Below are positions 1 to 8,221 of a stretch of DNA of 64,000 nucleotides, in pieces. The DNA lies in the NCBI RefSeq assembly GCF_003945345.1, contig NZ_AP019308.1, positions 3,596,001 through 3,660,000 on the forward strand. The letters run 5' to 3'. The notes below the pieces were generated by a model. The model had not been told where the DNA came from. It made no database searches and worked only from the letters and a program-made list of their open reading frames with translations. How positions within the stretch are numbered: the first letter of the stretch is position 1; every line of letters starts with the position of its first letter. Both the position numbers and the translations under genes were made by a program. The stretch comes from Paenibacillus baekrokdamisoli. Its GTDB lineage: Bacteria > Bacillota > Bacilli > Paenibacillales > Paenibacillaceae.

Positions 1-120
1 ATTCTATCCCTTAGGGGTAGAAATAAGGAGACAAAGGCGAACGCTATCGCTTCTTCAGAACGATTCCGTCCGCTTCGCTTTTGTTTCGTGATGGCATGTA
101 CTGATTATGGTTTAGAGCCT
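1..120 (+). repeat. Dispersed palindromic repeat, copy A (cut by window edge)
   Basis: This is the right half of an element of about 135 bp that recurs three more times in the window (near 24.4, 29.4 and 49.5 kb). The shared core includes GGAGACAAAGGCGAACGCTA and CGATTCCGTCCGCTTCGC. A less conserved tail (ATGGCA...ACTGATTATG...TTTAGAGCC) is shared with copies B and C. No coding potential is seen in it. It lies downstream of the tRNA-Phe gene on that strand. Confidence 0.85.
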
Positions 121-209
121 ATTTTTACAAGTCATATTATTGAAATTAATCAGCCTGATTACAGTGAGGTCTACACTTGTAGTCGAAATGATCTCATTGA
201 ATACATTTG

Positions 210-285
210 TGGTGGCTCGGGACGGAATTGAACCGCCGACACTAGGATTTTCAGTCCTATGCTCTACCAACTGAGCTACCGAGCC
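210..285 (-). tRNA. tRNA-Phe (GAA)
   Basis: On the minus strand the gene starts GGCTCGGTAGCTCAGTTGG and has a complete cloverleaf. The acceptor stem pairs GGCTCGG with CCGAGCC, the anticodon loop reads CTGAAAA (anticodon GAA), and the T arm contains GGTTCAATTCC. The 3' CCA is encoded in the genome (+ strand tgg at 210-212), giving 76 nt. It sits about 60 nt downstream of the terminator of a Phe-type T-box leader in the same direction, so its transcription may depend partly on T-box read-through. A separate promoter in the 60-nt gap is not obvious; only a weak TATCTAAT is seen. Confidence 0.97.
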
Positions 286-344
286 TTACTATTAGATATT
301 TTGATTTTTCCGAGCTGAATCGAAACTGCGACACAACACTCCAA

Positions 345-616
345 AAAAATACAAAAAGCCCCTCATCCGAAAGGGACGAGGAGCCGCGGTACCACCCTAA
401 ATTAGAACTTCTCTGTAAAAAGCAGAAATGTTCTCACTTTAATTAATAACGGTTAAGACCGGTACACCTCTACTTACCAAAAATGGTTTCAAGGGACTGC
501 TCCGGAGTGAACTTCAATCAACCCTTTTCCTAGAAACGCTCTCAATCTCCGGCGTTTCCTCCCTGTAAGAAGGTATTGAATTACTTTTCTCCATCAAAGC
601 ATTTTATTATAGAATT
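345..616 (-). ncRNA. T-box leader, probable Phe specifier
   Basis: The minus strand has the T-box signature AGGGTGGTACCGCGG (complement at 384-398). It is followed by a terminator, CCTCGTCC-TTTC-GGATGAGG plus a U run at 353-357. Stem I lies upstream, with GGAGAAAAGTAATTC near its start and a specifier region reading GAAG-TTC-ACTCC. The triplet UUC (complement at 509-511) is a phenylalanine codon. T-boxes sense uncharged tRNA and let transcription through the terminator. The usual target would be pheST or Phe synthesis/transport genes. Here the next gene is tRNA-Phe itself, and no protein gene follows before the window ends. The T-box class is certain; the specifier is assigned by eye. Confidence 0.9.
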
Positions 617-622
617 TTCCTT

Positions 623-651
623 ATTGTACGTTAAGGACCAATATAAGTCAA
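623..651 (-). promoter_or_regulatory. SigA-type promoter of the T-box leader
   Basis: The minus strand reads TTGACT (651-646), a 17-nt spacer, then TACAAT (628-623). Spacing is ideal for a housekeeping promoter, and the expected start near 616 coincides with the beginning of stem I of the T-box. Confidence 0.8.
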
Positions 652-718
652 TGGTGGAAACTATGCTATTCATAGACTGACTATGGACACCTACAAATCC
701 CAACTCACCCTTTATCCA

Positions 719-1150
719 TTATCCGAAGACGATGATGTATCCATCAGGATCTTGGATGTAGAGATTCTTAAACGTCATGCCGTTGTTATGCGTTTTTTCG
801 ATAGGTCCTAAAATAATGTTGGCTCCATTTGCCTTCATTTCTTCTACTAAGAGATCAAACTCGTCATAATTCACGTGGACAAAATTGTCCCATCCCAGAT
901 CAGGACCTTCCCAATCTGTCGGATAATTATCCCGTTTTGCCGATGCTTGATTGGGCCTGACATCACTCGGTTGTTTAGCTTGCTGGAGGATTAATTTCAT
1001 CCCGCCTCTTATCGCATGTCCCCAATAATCGATCTCGCAACCTAGCACATCGCGATAATAAGCTAATGATTTTTCAAAGTCAGATACAAGCCGCACTTGC
1101 AAACTATCGTAAAAAGTCGCTTTTATTTTGGTGTTTTCTTCCATTATCAA
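719..1150 (-). CDS. VOC family (glyoxalase/bleomycin-resistance-like) protein
   Basis: This 143-aa protein has the vicinal-oxygen-chelate pattern. An N-terminal module contains VSDFEKSLAYYRDVLG, and a C-terminal module ends in IQDPDGYIIVFG, the usual closing strand with its Glu/Asp-type metal-site region. Families of this fold include glyoxalase I, dioxygenases and drug-binding immunity proteins; the substrate cannot be told here. The start is TTG at 1150 with GGGGAG five bases upstream, or ATG at 1144. It follows the phosphotransferase gene by 20 nt on the same strand, so the two are probably cotranscribed. The pairing of a VOC protein with a kinase of the aminoglycoside-resistance fold suggests a small antibiotic-tolerance unit, which is inference. 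Confidence 0.85.
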   Translation of the reverse strand: MIMEENTKIKATFYDSLQVRLVSDFEKSLAYYRDVLGCEIDYWGHAIRGGMKLILQQAKQPSDVRPNQASAKRDNYPTDWEGPDLGWDNFVHVNYDEFDLLVEEMKANGANIILGPIEKTHNNGMTFKNLYIQDPDGYIIVFG

Positions 1151-1170
1151 ACACTCTCCCCGTCATCTCA

Positions 1171-1992
1171 TTATTCATAATAATCTTGCCCTCTAAAACC
1201 GTTAAAGACTGACAGAAGTCCACATAGATGAAGCCGATCTTGATCAACCCTATGTCTTCCATAAACCTCAATAAAGCGTGGTGTATAGTTATCGCTTTTC
1301 AAATTATACTGTAACGACCAGAGCCCCCAGAAAATATCATAATGTCGATCCCCTATGCCAGCATAACCAACATCAATGTAGCCAGACTTATTGAAGTCAT
1401 GAAGGATCAAGTTTGGTAAGCAATAGTCTCCATGAATGATAACTTTATCTTCACATTTAACACTTTTGTACAAAGAAAGCATATCTTTGTAGGCGACATC
1501 GACACTCTTATAACCCACATACCGAAGAAGCCCCTTTTCAACTTTTCCCGCCCGATAGTTTCTTTCCGCACGAATAACCATTTCCTCTAGACCATTAATA
1601 CTAGGGCAGTCTAAAGCTTTGATTTGGTGCAAGCTAGAAAGGCTTTCTGCGAATACTTCAGTTAAACGTTCCGGTCGTACAAGATATTCAGCACTCGCAG
1701 CATCCAAACCAATAACCCGATCTGTAATGAGATAGTCTTGTGCATCATCAGAAGTGTATATCAACACTTTTGGACAAACACCGTATTTAGACAGATAATC
1801 CGTCATCATTGCTTCAGATTTCAACTGTCCTTTGGGAGTCACTTTTAGAAAGGAATCACAAGTTTGATTTTCTAAGTGATATACAGATGATCTAATTTTA
1901 TTCTTAATGATGGATATATTGGAATCCTTAAGATATGATTGGATTTCTGAAGGAAAGGAGTCATAAATAACTGGTTCCACATTCGGATTCAT
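1171..1992 (-). CDS. Aminoglycoside 3'-phosphotransferase-like kinase
   Basis: This 273-aa protein resembles the APH(3') family. The catalytic loop is HGDYCLPN (Brenner-type motif with catalytic Asp), followed by the metal-binding segment YIDVGYAGIGDRHYDI. The C-terminus carries the family's usual helical cap but ends FRGQDYYE rather than the DELF-type end of the classical kanamycin kinases, so it is a diverged member. Known relatives phosphorylate aminoglycosides with ATP; other small alcohols are possible. The start ATG has a strong GGGAGGG site seven bases upstream. The VOC gene follows after 20 nt. The upstream CD3324-like gene ends 38 nt before it, so all may form one leftward operon. 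Confidence 0.8.
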   Translation of the reverse strand: MNPNVEPVIYDSFPSEIQSYLKDSNISIIKNKIRSSVYHLENQTCDSFLKVTPKGQLKSEAMMTDYLSKYGVCPKVLIYTSDDAQDYLITDRVIGLDAASAEYLVRPERLTEVFAESLSSLHQIKALDCPSINGLEEMVIRAERNYRAGKVEKGLLRYVGYKSVDVAYKDMLSLYKSVKCEDKVIIHGDYCLPNLILHDFNKSGYIDVGYAGIGDRHYDIFWGLWSLQYNLKSDNYTPRFIEVYGRHRVDQDRLHLCGLLSVFNGFRGQDYYE

Positions 1993-2029
1993 GATTTCAC
2001 CCTCCCTTCTGAATCAAAATGAGTCGCTC

Positions 2030-2296
2030 CTATTTCTCTCTATCATAAATAATCCGCCGGATCCGATCTTCACTCAAGTTATAAAAATTCACCAATTGAG
2101 AAATGGTCAAACCTGATTTATATTTCAGGACTATTTCTTCGTTTCGTTCATTTAACTCTTCACGAATTCCCGTTGACACCCCCCAATTTTGACGTTCCGT
2201 TTGTGGAATGTAGATATGCGCGCCTCTAACATGCTTTTGAATTTCCTTGATCAAATGTTCGGGTAATATATCCTTGGCATTGATATATTTTTTCAT
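2030..2296 (-). CDS. CD3324-family small HTH-like protein
   Basis: This protein of about 88 aa begins MKKYINAKDILPEHL and contains HVRGAHIYIP. Both are characteristic of the small CD3324-type family of Firmicutes, related to Mor-like helix-turn-helix proteins. The C-terminal half (YKSGLTISQLVNFYNLSEDR) reads as a helix-turn-helix. I chose the ATG at 2296, not a longer upstream extension, because it begins two bases after the stop of the preceding acetyltransferase gene and has AAAAGG just upstream. That arrangement suggests translational coupling. The function of the family is unknown; a DNA-binding role is inferred from the helix-turn-helix. Confidence 0.8.
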   Translation of the reverse strand: MKKYINAKDILPEHLIKEIQKHVRGAHIYIPQTERQNWGVSTGIREELNERNEEIVLKYKSGLTISQLVNFYNLSEDRIRRIIYDREK

Positions 2297-2297
2297 A

Positions 2298-3230
2298 TCA
2301 TACCTTTTTATATAAGTTAACTGTACTATTTTTTTCCATTTCAGGATCATCAAAGCCTTCTCGAATCATAAGGGCGAAAATAGTGAAATTTTTTAGAGTG
2401 ATTCGAGTAATGATATGAAGAACTCCCAGCTGCTTCGTTGAAAATATTGCGGCATGCAGTAATCTTTGCATCTCCGTCTTACTGAGCTCGAAGTTAGGCC
2501 TAAAATGCAGCGTAAATGCATACGCATCAAGAAATTCGTACTCGGTTCCTTTATTAACTAAATCGACAAAGTAGTAGGCCAACCCCATTATTTCATTCGT
2601 ATTCTCATCTCGCAGAGTTAGTAGAACCTTTTTCGGATTATCAATCCGTTCGGCAATAAAACTTTCATCATCCTCAATTAATAACTGTTTGATCGTTTCT
2701 AATTCAGTATCGGACGCGGGCGTAATATTGGCATTATTAAAATCCTGTGGTTCTATCCAATCTTTAAGATGAAGAATAATAGTTACATTCGAATACTCTT
2801 CTGATGTAAAACCCATTCTCTCCCATAAGGTAATTTCGCTGTTTCGAATCTGGCCAAATTTACTGAATGCAAATTTATAAAGCTTGTTTCCACCGTTATC
2901 ACGCACGACTGGAGGGCATTTGTCTACTAGCTCTGATAGTGCAAATTCGTATCCTTCGAGATAGCCAAATGTAATATTTCCATTCTTCGTAATTGGTGAT
3001 AACGAAACGCCTATAAATCCAATGACCATTCCATTTTGTTCCGCTAGGAACCCATTACTTCTTGTAATATCGGAGTAATCATCTTTCAGTTCCTCGGGAG
3101 TGGTACCAAACCCATGGAAGGTTGGATCGGGATTAAATCTTTTTGCCGTATCATTCATCATTTGGTGCAAATGTACAAAATCATCATGTTGAGTAATATG
3201 TCGGATCAATAAACTGGATCTTTCCTCCAT
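2298..3230 (-). CDS. GNAT-family acetyltransferase, two-domain
   Basis: This 310-aa protein has an N-terminal GNAT-like half (NGFLAEQNGMVIGFIGV, then LWERMGFTSEEY near residue 140). A second half repeats the layout more weakly (LLTLRDENTNEIMGLAYYFV, then MIREGFDDPE at the end). Double GNAT proteins of this length are common in Bacillales; usually one half is catalytic. The substrate is unknown. Its stop codon is one base from the start of the downstream CD3324-like gene, so the two are cotranscribed. The start ATG lies near the boundary with a Nudix remnant. Confidence 0.75.
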   Translation of the reverse strand: MEERSSLLIRHITQHDDFVHLHQMMNDTAKRFNPDPTFHGFGTTPEELKDDYSDITRSNGFLAEQNGMVIGFIGVSLSPITKNGNITFGYLEGYEFALSELVDKCPPVVRDNGGNKLYKFAFSKFGQIRNSEITLWERMGFTSEEYSNVTIILHLKDWIEPQDFNNANITPASDTELETIKQLLIEDDESFIAERIDNPKKVLLTLRDENTNEIMGLAYYFVDLVNKGTEYEFLDAYAFTLHFRPNFELSKTEMQRLLHAAIFSTKQLGVLHIITRITLKNFTIFALMIREGFDDPEMEKNSTVNLYKKV

Positions 3231-3303
3231 TTACCATCACTCCTCATTAACCTTCTTACTATATTATCCATAATAGTTATCCCCTTTTAAAGGCTGAGTC
3301 TTT

Positions 3304-3444
3304 TTATAAAATAACTTGCCGCCGCATGCGAATCTGGGCCCGAGACCTCTCAGGCCCATCAGGTTTATTTCGTGTCTGAACAACGATTTCCATTAATCCA
3401 TTTTGAGTTCGTTCAATTATTGCTCGAGAATTAACTAAAAACAT
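3304..3444 (-). pseudogene. Truncated Nudix hydrolase (5' remnant)
   Basis: The minus strand encodes 46 codons. The first 30 or so (MFLVNSRAIIERTQNGLMEI, VVQTRNKPDGP) match the N-terminal strands of Nudix hydrolases. After that the reading loses resemblance (ERSRAQIRMRRQ) and stops. The Nudix box (GX5EX7REUXEEXGU) is absent. This looks like the stump left by a deletion, filling the gap between the GNAT and HAD genes. Confidence 0.6.
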
Positions 3445-3488
3445 TGATTTCACAGCACCCTTCTTATTTCTTTTTCGAAACTCTACTA

Positions 3489-4172
3489 TTACTGAAAAAT
3501 AATTTCCTCTAGTTCACAGAGTTTATCGATTATATACTTTGACACTTTTATATTTTGATCCCACTCTATAAATCCTCTGAACCAAACCGCATTCAATCCT
3601 GCATCTCGTGCACCTTTGACATCATTCAATGGATGATCCCCTATATACCATGAATGCTCTGCTTTTGTTTGTAGTAGATCTAGTGCAATCATAAAGATTG
3701 CTGCGTCAGGCTTCTTGACCTTTACTTCATCGGAAATAATAATGGTATCAAAGAAACGTCTTATTCCTACTTGATCAATTTTTGCGTTTTGAGTAAAAAC
3801 AGAACCATTTGTTATAAGCCCTAATTTAATATTGTGAGCACTGATATTATTTAATAAATCCATTGTTCCATCCATTAAAATTGTGCATTTGAAAAATTCT
3901 GAGAACCAATGACCTAGTAATTCATCTAAGTTTGTATTTGATTTTTTCAATTCACAGTTTACTCTTAGATACTCAAATAAATCTTTTCTATCTCGATATC
4001 CATCGAGATCAGCGATACGAATGTATTCCATAATATTTTCTATCTGCTCTTCGCCACTAACATTGATGAATTGCTCAATGAAGCTTCTTGTATAATTTCG
4101 AAAGGCAAGTTTTCGATTGATTAAAGTATTATCTAAATCAAAAATCACTGCTTCTACTCTCATTTTCTCCAT
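3489..4172 (-). CDS. HAD-superfamily hydrolase (YjjG/phosphoglycolate-phosphatase-like)
   Basis: This 227-aa protein has all four HAD motifs. Motif I is FDLDNTL (nucleophile Asp and acid/base Asp), motif II is ITNGS, motif III is the Lys in VKVKKPDAAIF, and motif IV is GDHPLNDVKGARDAG. The helical cap lies between motifs I and II, as in subfamily I phosphatases such as YjjG, which clean up nucleotide monophosphates. The specific substrate is not readable. The start could be the ATG at 4172 or the one three codons later. It appears to be a single-gene unit on the minus strand. Confidence 0.85.
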   Translation of the reverse strand: MEKMRVEAVIFDLDNTLINRKLAFRNYTRSFIEQFINVSGEEQIENIMEYIRIADLDGYRDRKDLFEYLRVNCELKKSNTNLDELLGHWFSEFFKCTILMDGTMDLLNNISAHNIKLGLITNGSVFTQNAKIDQVGIRRFFDTIIISDEVKVKKPDAAIFMIALDLLQTKAEHSWYIGDHPLNDVKGARDAGLNAVWFRGFIEWDQNIKVSKYIIDKLCELEEIIFQ

Positions 4173-4261
4173 CCTCTAATATGGGATATATCAACATTCG
4201 ATGTTTAGAGAGTAATCCCTCTGGGATTTTAGGCGAATTCAAACTTTTAGATATAACAAAG

Positions 4262-4288
4262 AACCCTGCATCCATATGGAGAGGGTTT
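4262..4288. other. Perfect-dyad hairpin between divergent genes
   Basis: AACCCT...AGGGTT flanks an inner TCCATATGGA dyad. It sits between the divergent HAD and membrane-protein genes. On the minus strand a TTCTTTGTT tract follows, so it could be a weak terminator; an operator is equally possible. Confidence 0.4.
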
Positions 4289-4371
4289 ACAAGTGAGCAT
4301 TTTTGAAACGCAACAATGAGCTTGTTTAAAACGTTAAAGAAGTATGAATTCTTGAAGTGAGGTGGAGTATA

Positions 4372-5016
4372 TTGTTAAAACGATATTATAAACAAGTATT
4401 AGTTGGGCTGTGTATGGTCTTATTACTTTTCTTAACTTATAGCCAATATAAAGAGAAGAAGATGTATGAATCCTATATTTCAAATCATTTACATTACGAT
4501 ATGATAACACTCGCACAAGGCATTGTGAAAAATGTTTCTTTATATGAAGATATTTTGGAATCAGGTGAGATAACCATGCTACAAGCAGACTCTCTTGCTC
4601 AAAAAAATGATTTCATACTTTCAACTGTACAAAATTACGCTCATTTAGCTGTTGACTTTAACCGTTTGAAGGAAGGTTTTGAATATAATGAAACTTCGGC
4701 AAACGCTCAAAAAATAGCTCTCTTTTTTAGCCATTGGGAGGAGAACCATGGAAACAAACCGATTACATTGGACCCTCAGATAAGAACTATAATTACAAAA
4801 TTTCAAGCATTAAATTCTAATTGGGTCAATGTAGTGAAGGAGAATAAAGCATTTGCAATAGACAATGTTAGCGTGAGTTACAGTTCTGGAGAACTCCAAC
4901 CGTATGGTCTTTCAAATAAATTTTGGCTGGATTTACTTGTTGGTTTAGAAGAAACGACAACAAACTATTTATCAGAAAATAAACTAAATAGTATTGGAGA
5001 CCTATTTTTGAAATGA
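4372..5016 (+). CDS. Membrane-anchored protein of unknown function
   Basis: This 214-aa protein has one N-terminal membrane segment (VLVGLCMVLLLFLTY, residues about 8-23). A hydrophilic domain of about 190 residues follows, probably extracytoplasmic, predicted mostly helical (for example MLQADSLAQKNDFILSTVQN). I use the TTG start because it is preceded at four bases by AGGTGGAG; the GTG 15 nt earlier lies inside that ribosome binding site. I do not recognise the family. The gene is monocistronic, followed within 10 nt by a strong terminator. Confidence 0.75.
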   Translation: MLKRYYKQVLVGLCMVLLLFLTYSQYKEKKMYESYISNHLHYDMITLAQGIVKNVSLYEDILESGEITMLQADSLAQKNDFILSTVQNYAHLAVDFNRLKEGFEYNETSANAQKIALFFSHWEENHGNKPITLDPQIRTIITKFQALNSNWVNVVKENKAFAIDNVSVSYSSGELQPYGLSNKFWLDLLVGLEETTTNYLSENKLNSIGDLFLK

Positions 5017-5022
5017 AATAGT

Positions 5023-5065
5023 AATACGAAGACCACCTTTTCACAGCTGGTCTTCGTATTGTTTT
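5023..5065 (+). terminator. Rho-independent terminator
   Basis: AATACGAAGACCA pairs perfectly with TGGTCTTCGTATT around a 12-nt loop and is followed by GTTTT. It closes the membrane-anchored protein gene. Confidence 0.9.
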
Positions 5066-5268
5066 CGCACGGTAAGGCTAACTTTTCACTTGAATCAACA
5101 GGCCTGTTGATTAACCACAAAATGGTAGAAAAAGAGCCGTCAATTCGGTAGAATGTTTGTACCCATACAACCAAACCGAAATGGTGACGACTCAATGAAA
5201 AAGTCTACCACGATCCCGTTTATCCTTTGCTGTCATACTGGTGTTTCGCCGCATCTAACCAAAAAAGC

Positions 5269-5453
5269 TTACGGACACTGGATTCGTTATTCGTGAATTT
5301 TAATGCCATCGGGGATGTTTACGGACCTGAGATCCGCTATTCCTCCTGCCTGGGGTCATATTCAATCTCTTTCTTGCAAATAACGGATCAGAGGTCCGCA
5401 AGCATCCATAAATAGGGATCATTTTTGCATATAAAGGCCCCTGTGTCCGCTAC
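5269..5453. repeat. Array of four short GGAC...GTCC-type dyads
   Basis: Four degenerate 19-25 bp dyads begin at about 5269, 5319, 5380 and 5435: ACGGACACTGGATTCGTTAT, ACGGACCTGAGATCCGCTAT, TAACGGATCAGAGGTCCGC and AGGCCCCTGTGTCCGCTA. The spacing is 50-61 nt. Each can fold as a tiny hairpin. They lie between the terminator of the gene on the left and the stop of the GH38 gene on the right. The remaining stretch 5066-5268 holds no gene I can support. Confidence 0.65.
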
Positions 5454-5470
5454 CTGTATTCATACCTGAA

Positions 5471-8209
5471 TTAACTTGTAATCCCAATAGTAACAATCTC
5501 ACAAGGACCCACTGACAATGATAATTGCCCTTCGGAGTTACGCTCGACACGAGCGCCTCGCTCTTCTAAGATGCTGCTCTTGAATGCATCGTCATAAGGC
5601 AAATGGCAGGCAAGGTTTAACATAGAAGCTTCCGAGCTCATGTTGAACCAACGCAGCATCAGATTGCCTGTTCCTTCGTGCAGCTTCATCGAGGAGAATG
5701 CGAGCTCCGCACTTTGGAATGCATATGGCGCGAATGTTGATTTCATACTTCCCGCATGCACGCCTGTCTGACAGAGTGTCCAAGGTACTTGGAATTGATA
5801 TGCTTCCGCGTAAGCCCCGGACTTCAAGCCGTCACCGTTATGCGGAATCAATTCCATGCGGACGGTATGCTCACCAAGGCATTGAGCTTCTGGTGTCGGG
5901 AACAAGCCCCAATCGCCAAGCTCGCCTACCGAACGAAGCAGAGTAACCGCAATCGTGTTGCGTCCGTCGCGCAGTATCTCATATTCATTCAAGCCCAGAT
6001 TCGCTGCTGTCAAACCAGCTACCCCAGCCTCGCTCACATCTACGAATGCCTGCTGATGCTGCGTATTGCTTGGGTTCTCCCACTCCGGCGCTGGTTCGTT
6101 ATCACGTACAGGAATCTCGAACATCGAGTCCACATGGTGGACATTTGCTGCTAAGTCCGTTGGGAACAGAGCCCGAATACGATGATCCTTCGCTTGATTG
6201 TTGAAGGAGGCTTCGATCTGAACGCCTTTACCACTCTTGTTTAAGCTAATAACCGTACGAATTCTGAGAGGAACCATAATGCTCGACCGCTGCGCTTTGC
6301 GGTTAGGGAAATAAATACATTCACGCTGCTCTTCATCCAGCTTCTCATCAGCGGAAGCTGGAATTGCCCATTCGTGAATCACTTCAATTGCAGCACGATA
6401 AGGTGTATCTACGAGCACATTGATTTGCGCAGGCAGCCCTTTTGTCGTCAAAGGAATCTCCCCGTCTGGTTGCTTGTACATATATTCATTACCAATATCG
6501 CCCGTATTCTCATAGACGCCGAGATCACGGTACGTTCGGCCACTCTTCTTGTCCATCAATGTAAAAGAACCATCATCCGCAAGTTCAATCTTCAGTCCAT
6601 CGTTCTCGATTGTGCGTTCACCTTTCACAAGCGATGCTTCATTCACCACGGACTTTGCATCACTGCGAACCCAAGCATAGGTTTTCAAGCCAAGCGCAGG
6701 AACTTGTGAAGCTTCGAAGGTTAGAATCACTTTGCGGCACATATAAGGCTGGCGGAACTTATCGTCTGGCAGATCATAGCCGAATTGAAGACCAAGGTCT
6801 TCGACAGAGTACGGAACAACCGTTCCTTGCTCGTCCACCAGCACGCGACCCGTAATATCCAGCTCTCTCATACGCTGACTGGCTTCCTCCAGCGTATAGC
6901 CATCGCGGAAATAAAGGCGTGCTGCGTCAAGCTCAATCGTTACGACTCCCGTGCGTTCCCATCCCGTTGTATTGAAAACAACAACAGGAAGCGCTTCGCT
7001 GCCCCTTTGTGCAAAGCTTGATGTATCTACTGCGTCAGCAAGGAATTGCTTCGTATCATCGATGATTGTTTCCGTTACATGACGGCTCTTATCGAAGCGG
7101 GTTACCATCTCACGGTGAACCTCATCCACGCTGCAGCCGCAAATGCTGTCATGAGGATGGTTCTGCATTAATGTCTTCCAAGCATAAGTGAATAGGTGAT
7201 GCGGATATGCTTCACCGACACCTACCAAATGAGCCATCGACGCTAGCGGTTCCGCTACCTTCTCCAGCATCACTTGTCCGAGCTGATTCATCTGCTTCAA
7301 ATACACACGAGCAGATGCCGTATTCACAAGTGTCGACCAGCCGTCCGTACGCTGACTGCGAAGCTCCCCGCGAACTGAAGATAATTCGCGGTCAATCGCG
7401 CGATCTACCGCATTCAAATAGTCAATGAAATTGGAATGCACGAATGCGGTATCCGGGTACAATTCTCGAGCAGTTCGAATCGCTTCTGGTAAATCCAACT
7501 GAATCGGTTGATGGTCACAACCATTCATAAAGAGCAGCTCACCTGTAGATGCATATTTCTCTGCATCAGCCAGTTTGCGTGTCCAGTATTCCTTCGCTTC
7601 CTCCGGATTCGCTGGAACTTCATTCCCGTTCGAGTACCAGTTCGCGAATAGAATGCCAAGCACCTTCGAGCCGTCTGGTCCTTCCCATTGCAATTCGGAG
7701 AATGAGGACTCATAGTCCCCGTCTGATACGGTATTGTTAAAGCCGGTCGGCTTCACACCGCGGCCGAATATGGCATTGTTAATACCCGACTGCCGCATTA
7801 ATTGCGGCGTCTGGCCTACAAGTCCGAATGTATCGGGGAAATAACCGACCTTCGATACAGGTCCGTAGCGCAGCGCATCTTGATGCCCAATTTGCATATT
7901 GCGCACATTAGCTTCACCACTTGTAAGAAAGGCATCCTGCAGGATATACCACGGCCCAATTAGAATACGACCGTCACGAATATGCTTGGCCAAACGATCC
8001 TTTTGATCCGGTCGAACCTGAAGATAGTCTTCCAGAATAATCGTCTGTCCATCCAAATAGAAGCTGCGATAATTCGGATCTTGATCAAGCTTATCGAGGA
8101 GCGTATCCATTAGCTTCACGAGCCTTACATGATGCTTCTCATAAGGCAAATACCATTCTCGATCCCAGTGTGTATGTGAGATGATATGGACGGTTCTTTT
8201 CTTACTCAT
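5471..8209 (-). CDS. Alpha-mannosidase, glycoside hydrolase family 38
   Basis: This 912-aa cytoplasmic enzyme has the GH38 signature HTHWDREW at its N-terminus (zinc His and Asp). GYFPDTFG at about residues 122-129 carries the nucleophile Asp. The rest has the family's three-helix bundle and beta domains (for example NHPHDSICGCSVDEVHREM, with the second zinc-site His). The length is normal for bacterial MngB/GH38 enzymes. No signal peptide is seen. The start is ATG at 8209, with AGGAGG eight bases upstream. It is the last gene of the leftward mannoside operon, 12 nt after the GH-A hydrolase gene. It should release alpha-mannose from oligosaccharides brought in by the ABC transporter upstream. 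Confidence 0.95.
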   Translation of the reverse strand: MSKKRTVHIISHTHWDREWYLPYEKHHVRLVKLMDTLLDKLDQDPNYRSFYLDGQTIILEDYLQVRPDQKDRLAKHIRDGRILIGPWYILQDAFLTSGEANVRNMQIGHQDALRYGPVSKVGYFPDTFGLVGQTPQLMRQSGINNAIFGRGVKPTGFNNTVSDGDYESSFSELQWEGPDGSKVLGILFANWYSNGNEVPANPEEAKEYWTRKLADAEKYASTGELLFMNGCDHQPIQLDLPEAIRTARELYPDTAFVHSNFIDYLNAVDRAIDRELSSVRGELRSQRTDGWSTLVNTASARVYLKQMNQLGQVMLEKVAEPLASMAHLVGVGEAYPHHLFTYAWKTLMQNHPHDSICGCSVDEVHREMVTRFDKSRHVTETIIDDTKQFLADAVDTSSFAQRGSEALPVVVFNTTGWERTGVVTIELDAARLYFRDGYTLEEASQRMRELDITGRVLVDEQGTVVPYSVEDLGLQFGYDLPDDKFRQPYMCRKVILTFEASQVPALGLKTYAWVRSDAKSVVNEASLVKGERTIENDGLKIELADDGSFTLMDKKSGRTYRDLGVYENTGDIGNEYMYKQPDGEIPLTTKGLPAQINVLVDTPYRAAIEVIHEWAIPASADEKLDEEQRECIYFPNRKAQRSSIMVPLRIRTVISLNKSGKGVQIEASFNNQAKDHRIRALFPTDLAANVHHVDSMFEIPVRDNEPAPEWENPSNTQHQQAFVDVSEAGVAGLTAANLGLNEYEILRDGRNTIAVTLLRSVGELGDWGLFPTPEAQCLGEHTVRMELIPHNGDGLKSGAYAEAYQFQVPWTLCQTGVHAGSMKSTFAPYAFQSAELAFSSMKLHEGTGNLMLRWFNMSSEASMLNLACHLPYDDAFKSSILEERGARVERNSEGQLSLSVGPCEIVTIGITS

Positions 8210-8221
8210 CACTGTTTCCTC

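Noticed and set aside
286..344. Independent promoter for tRNA-Phe.
   Set aside because: Only a weak -10-like TATCTAAT with no matching -35; not strong enough to annotate.
5090..5262. Possible 5' remnant of an insertion sequence: a short frame beginning MKKSTTIPFILC near 5196.
   Set aside because: Only about 20 codons and no second transposase motif; the resemblance is too weak to call.
5592..7740. Several long open frames on both strands inside the GH38 gene.
   Set aside because: They are shadows of a clear GH38 coding frame and have no ribosome binding sites or family resemblance.
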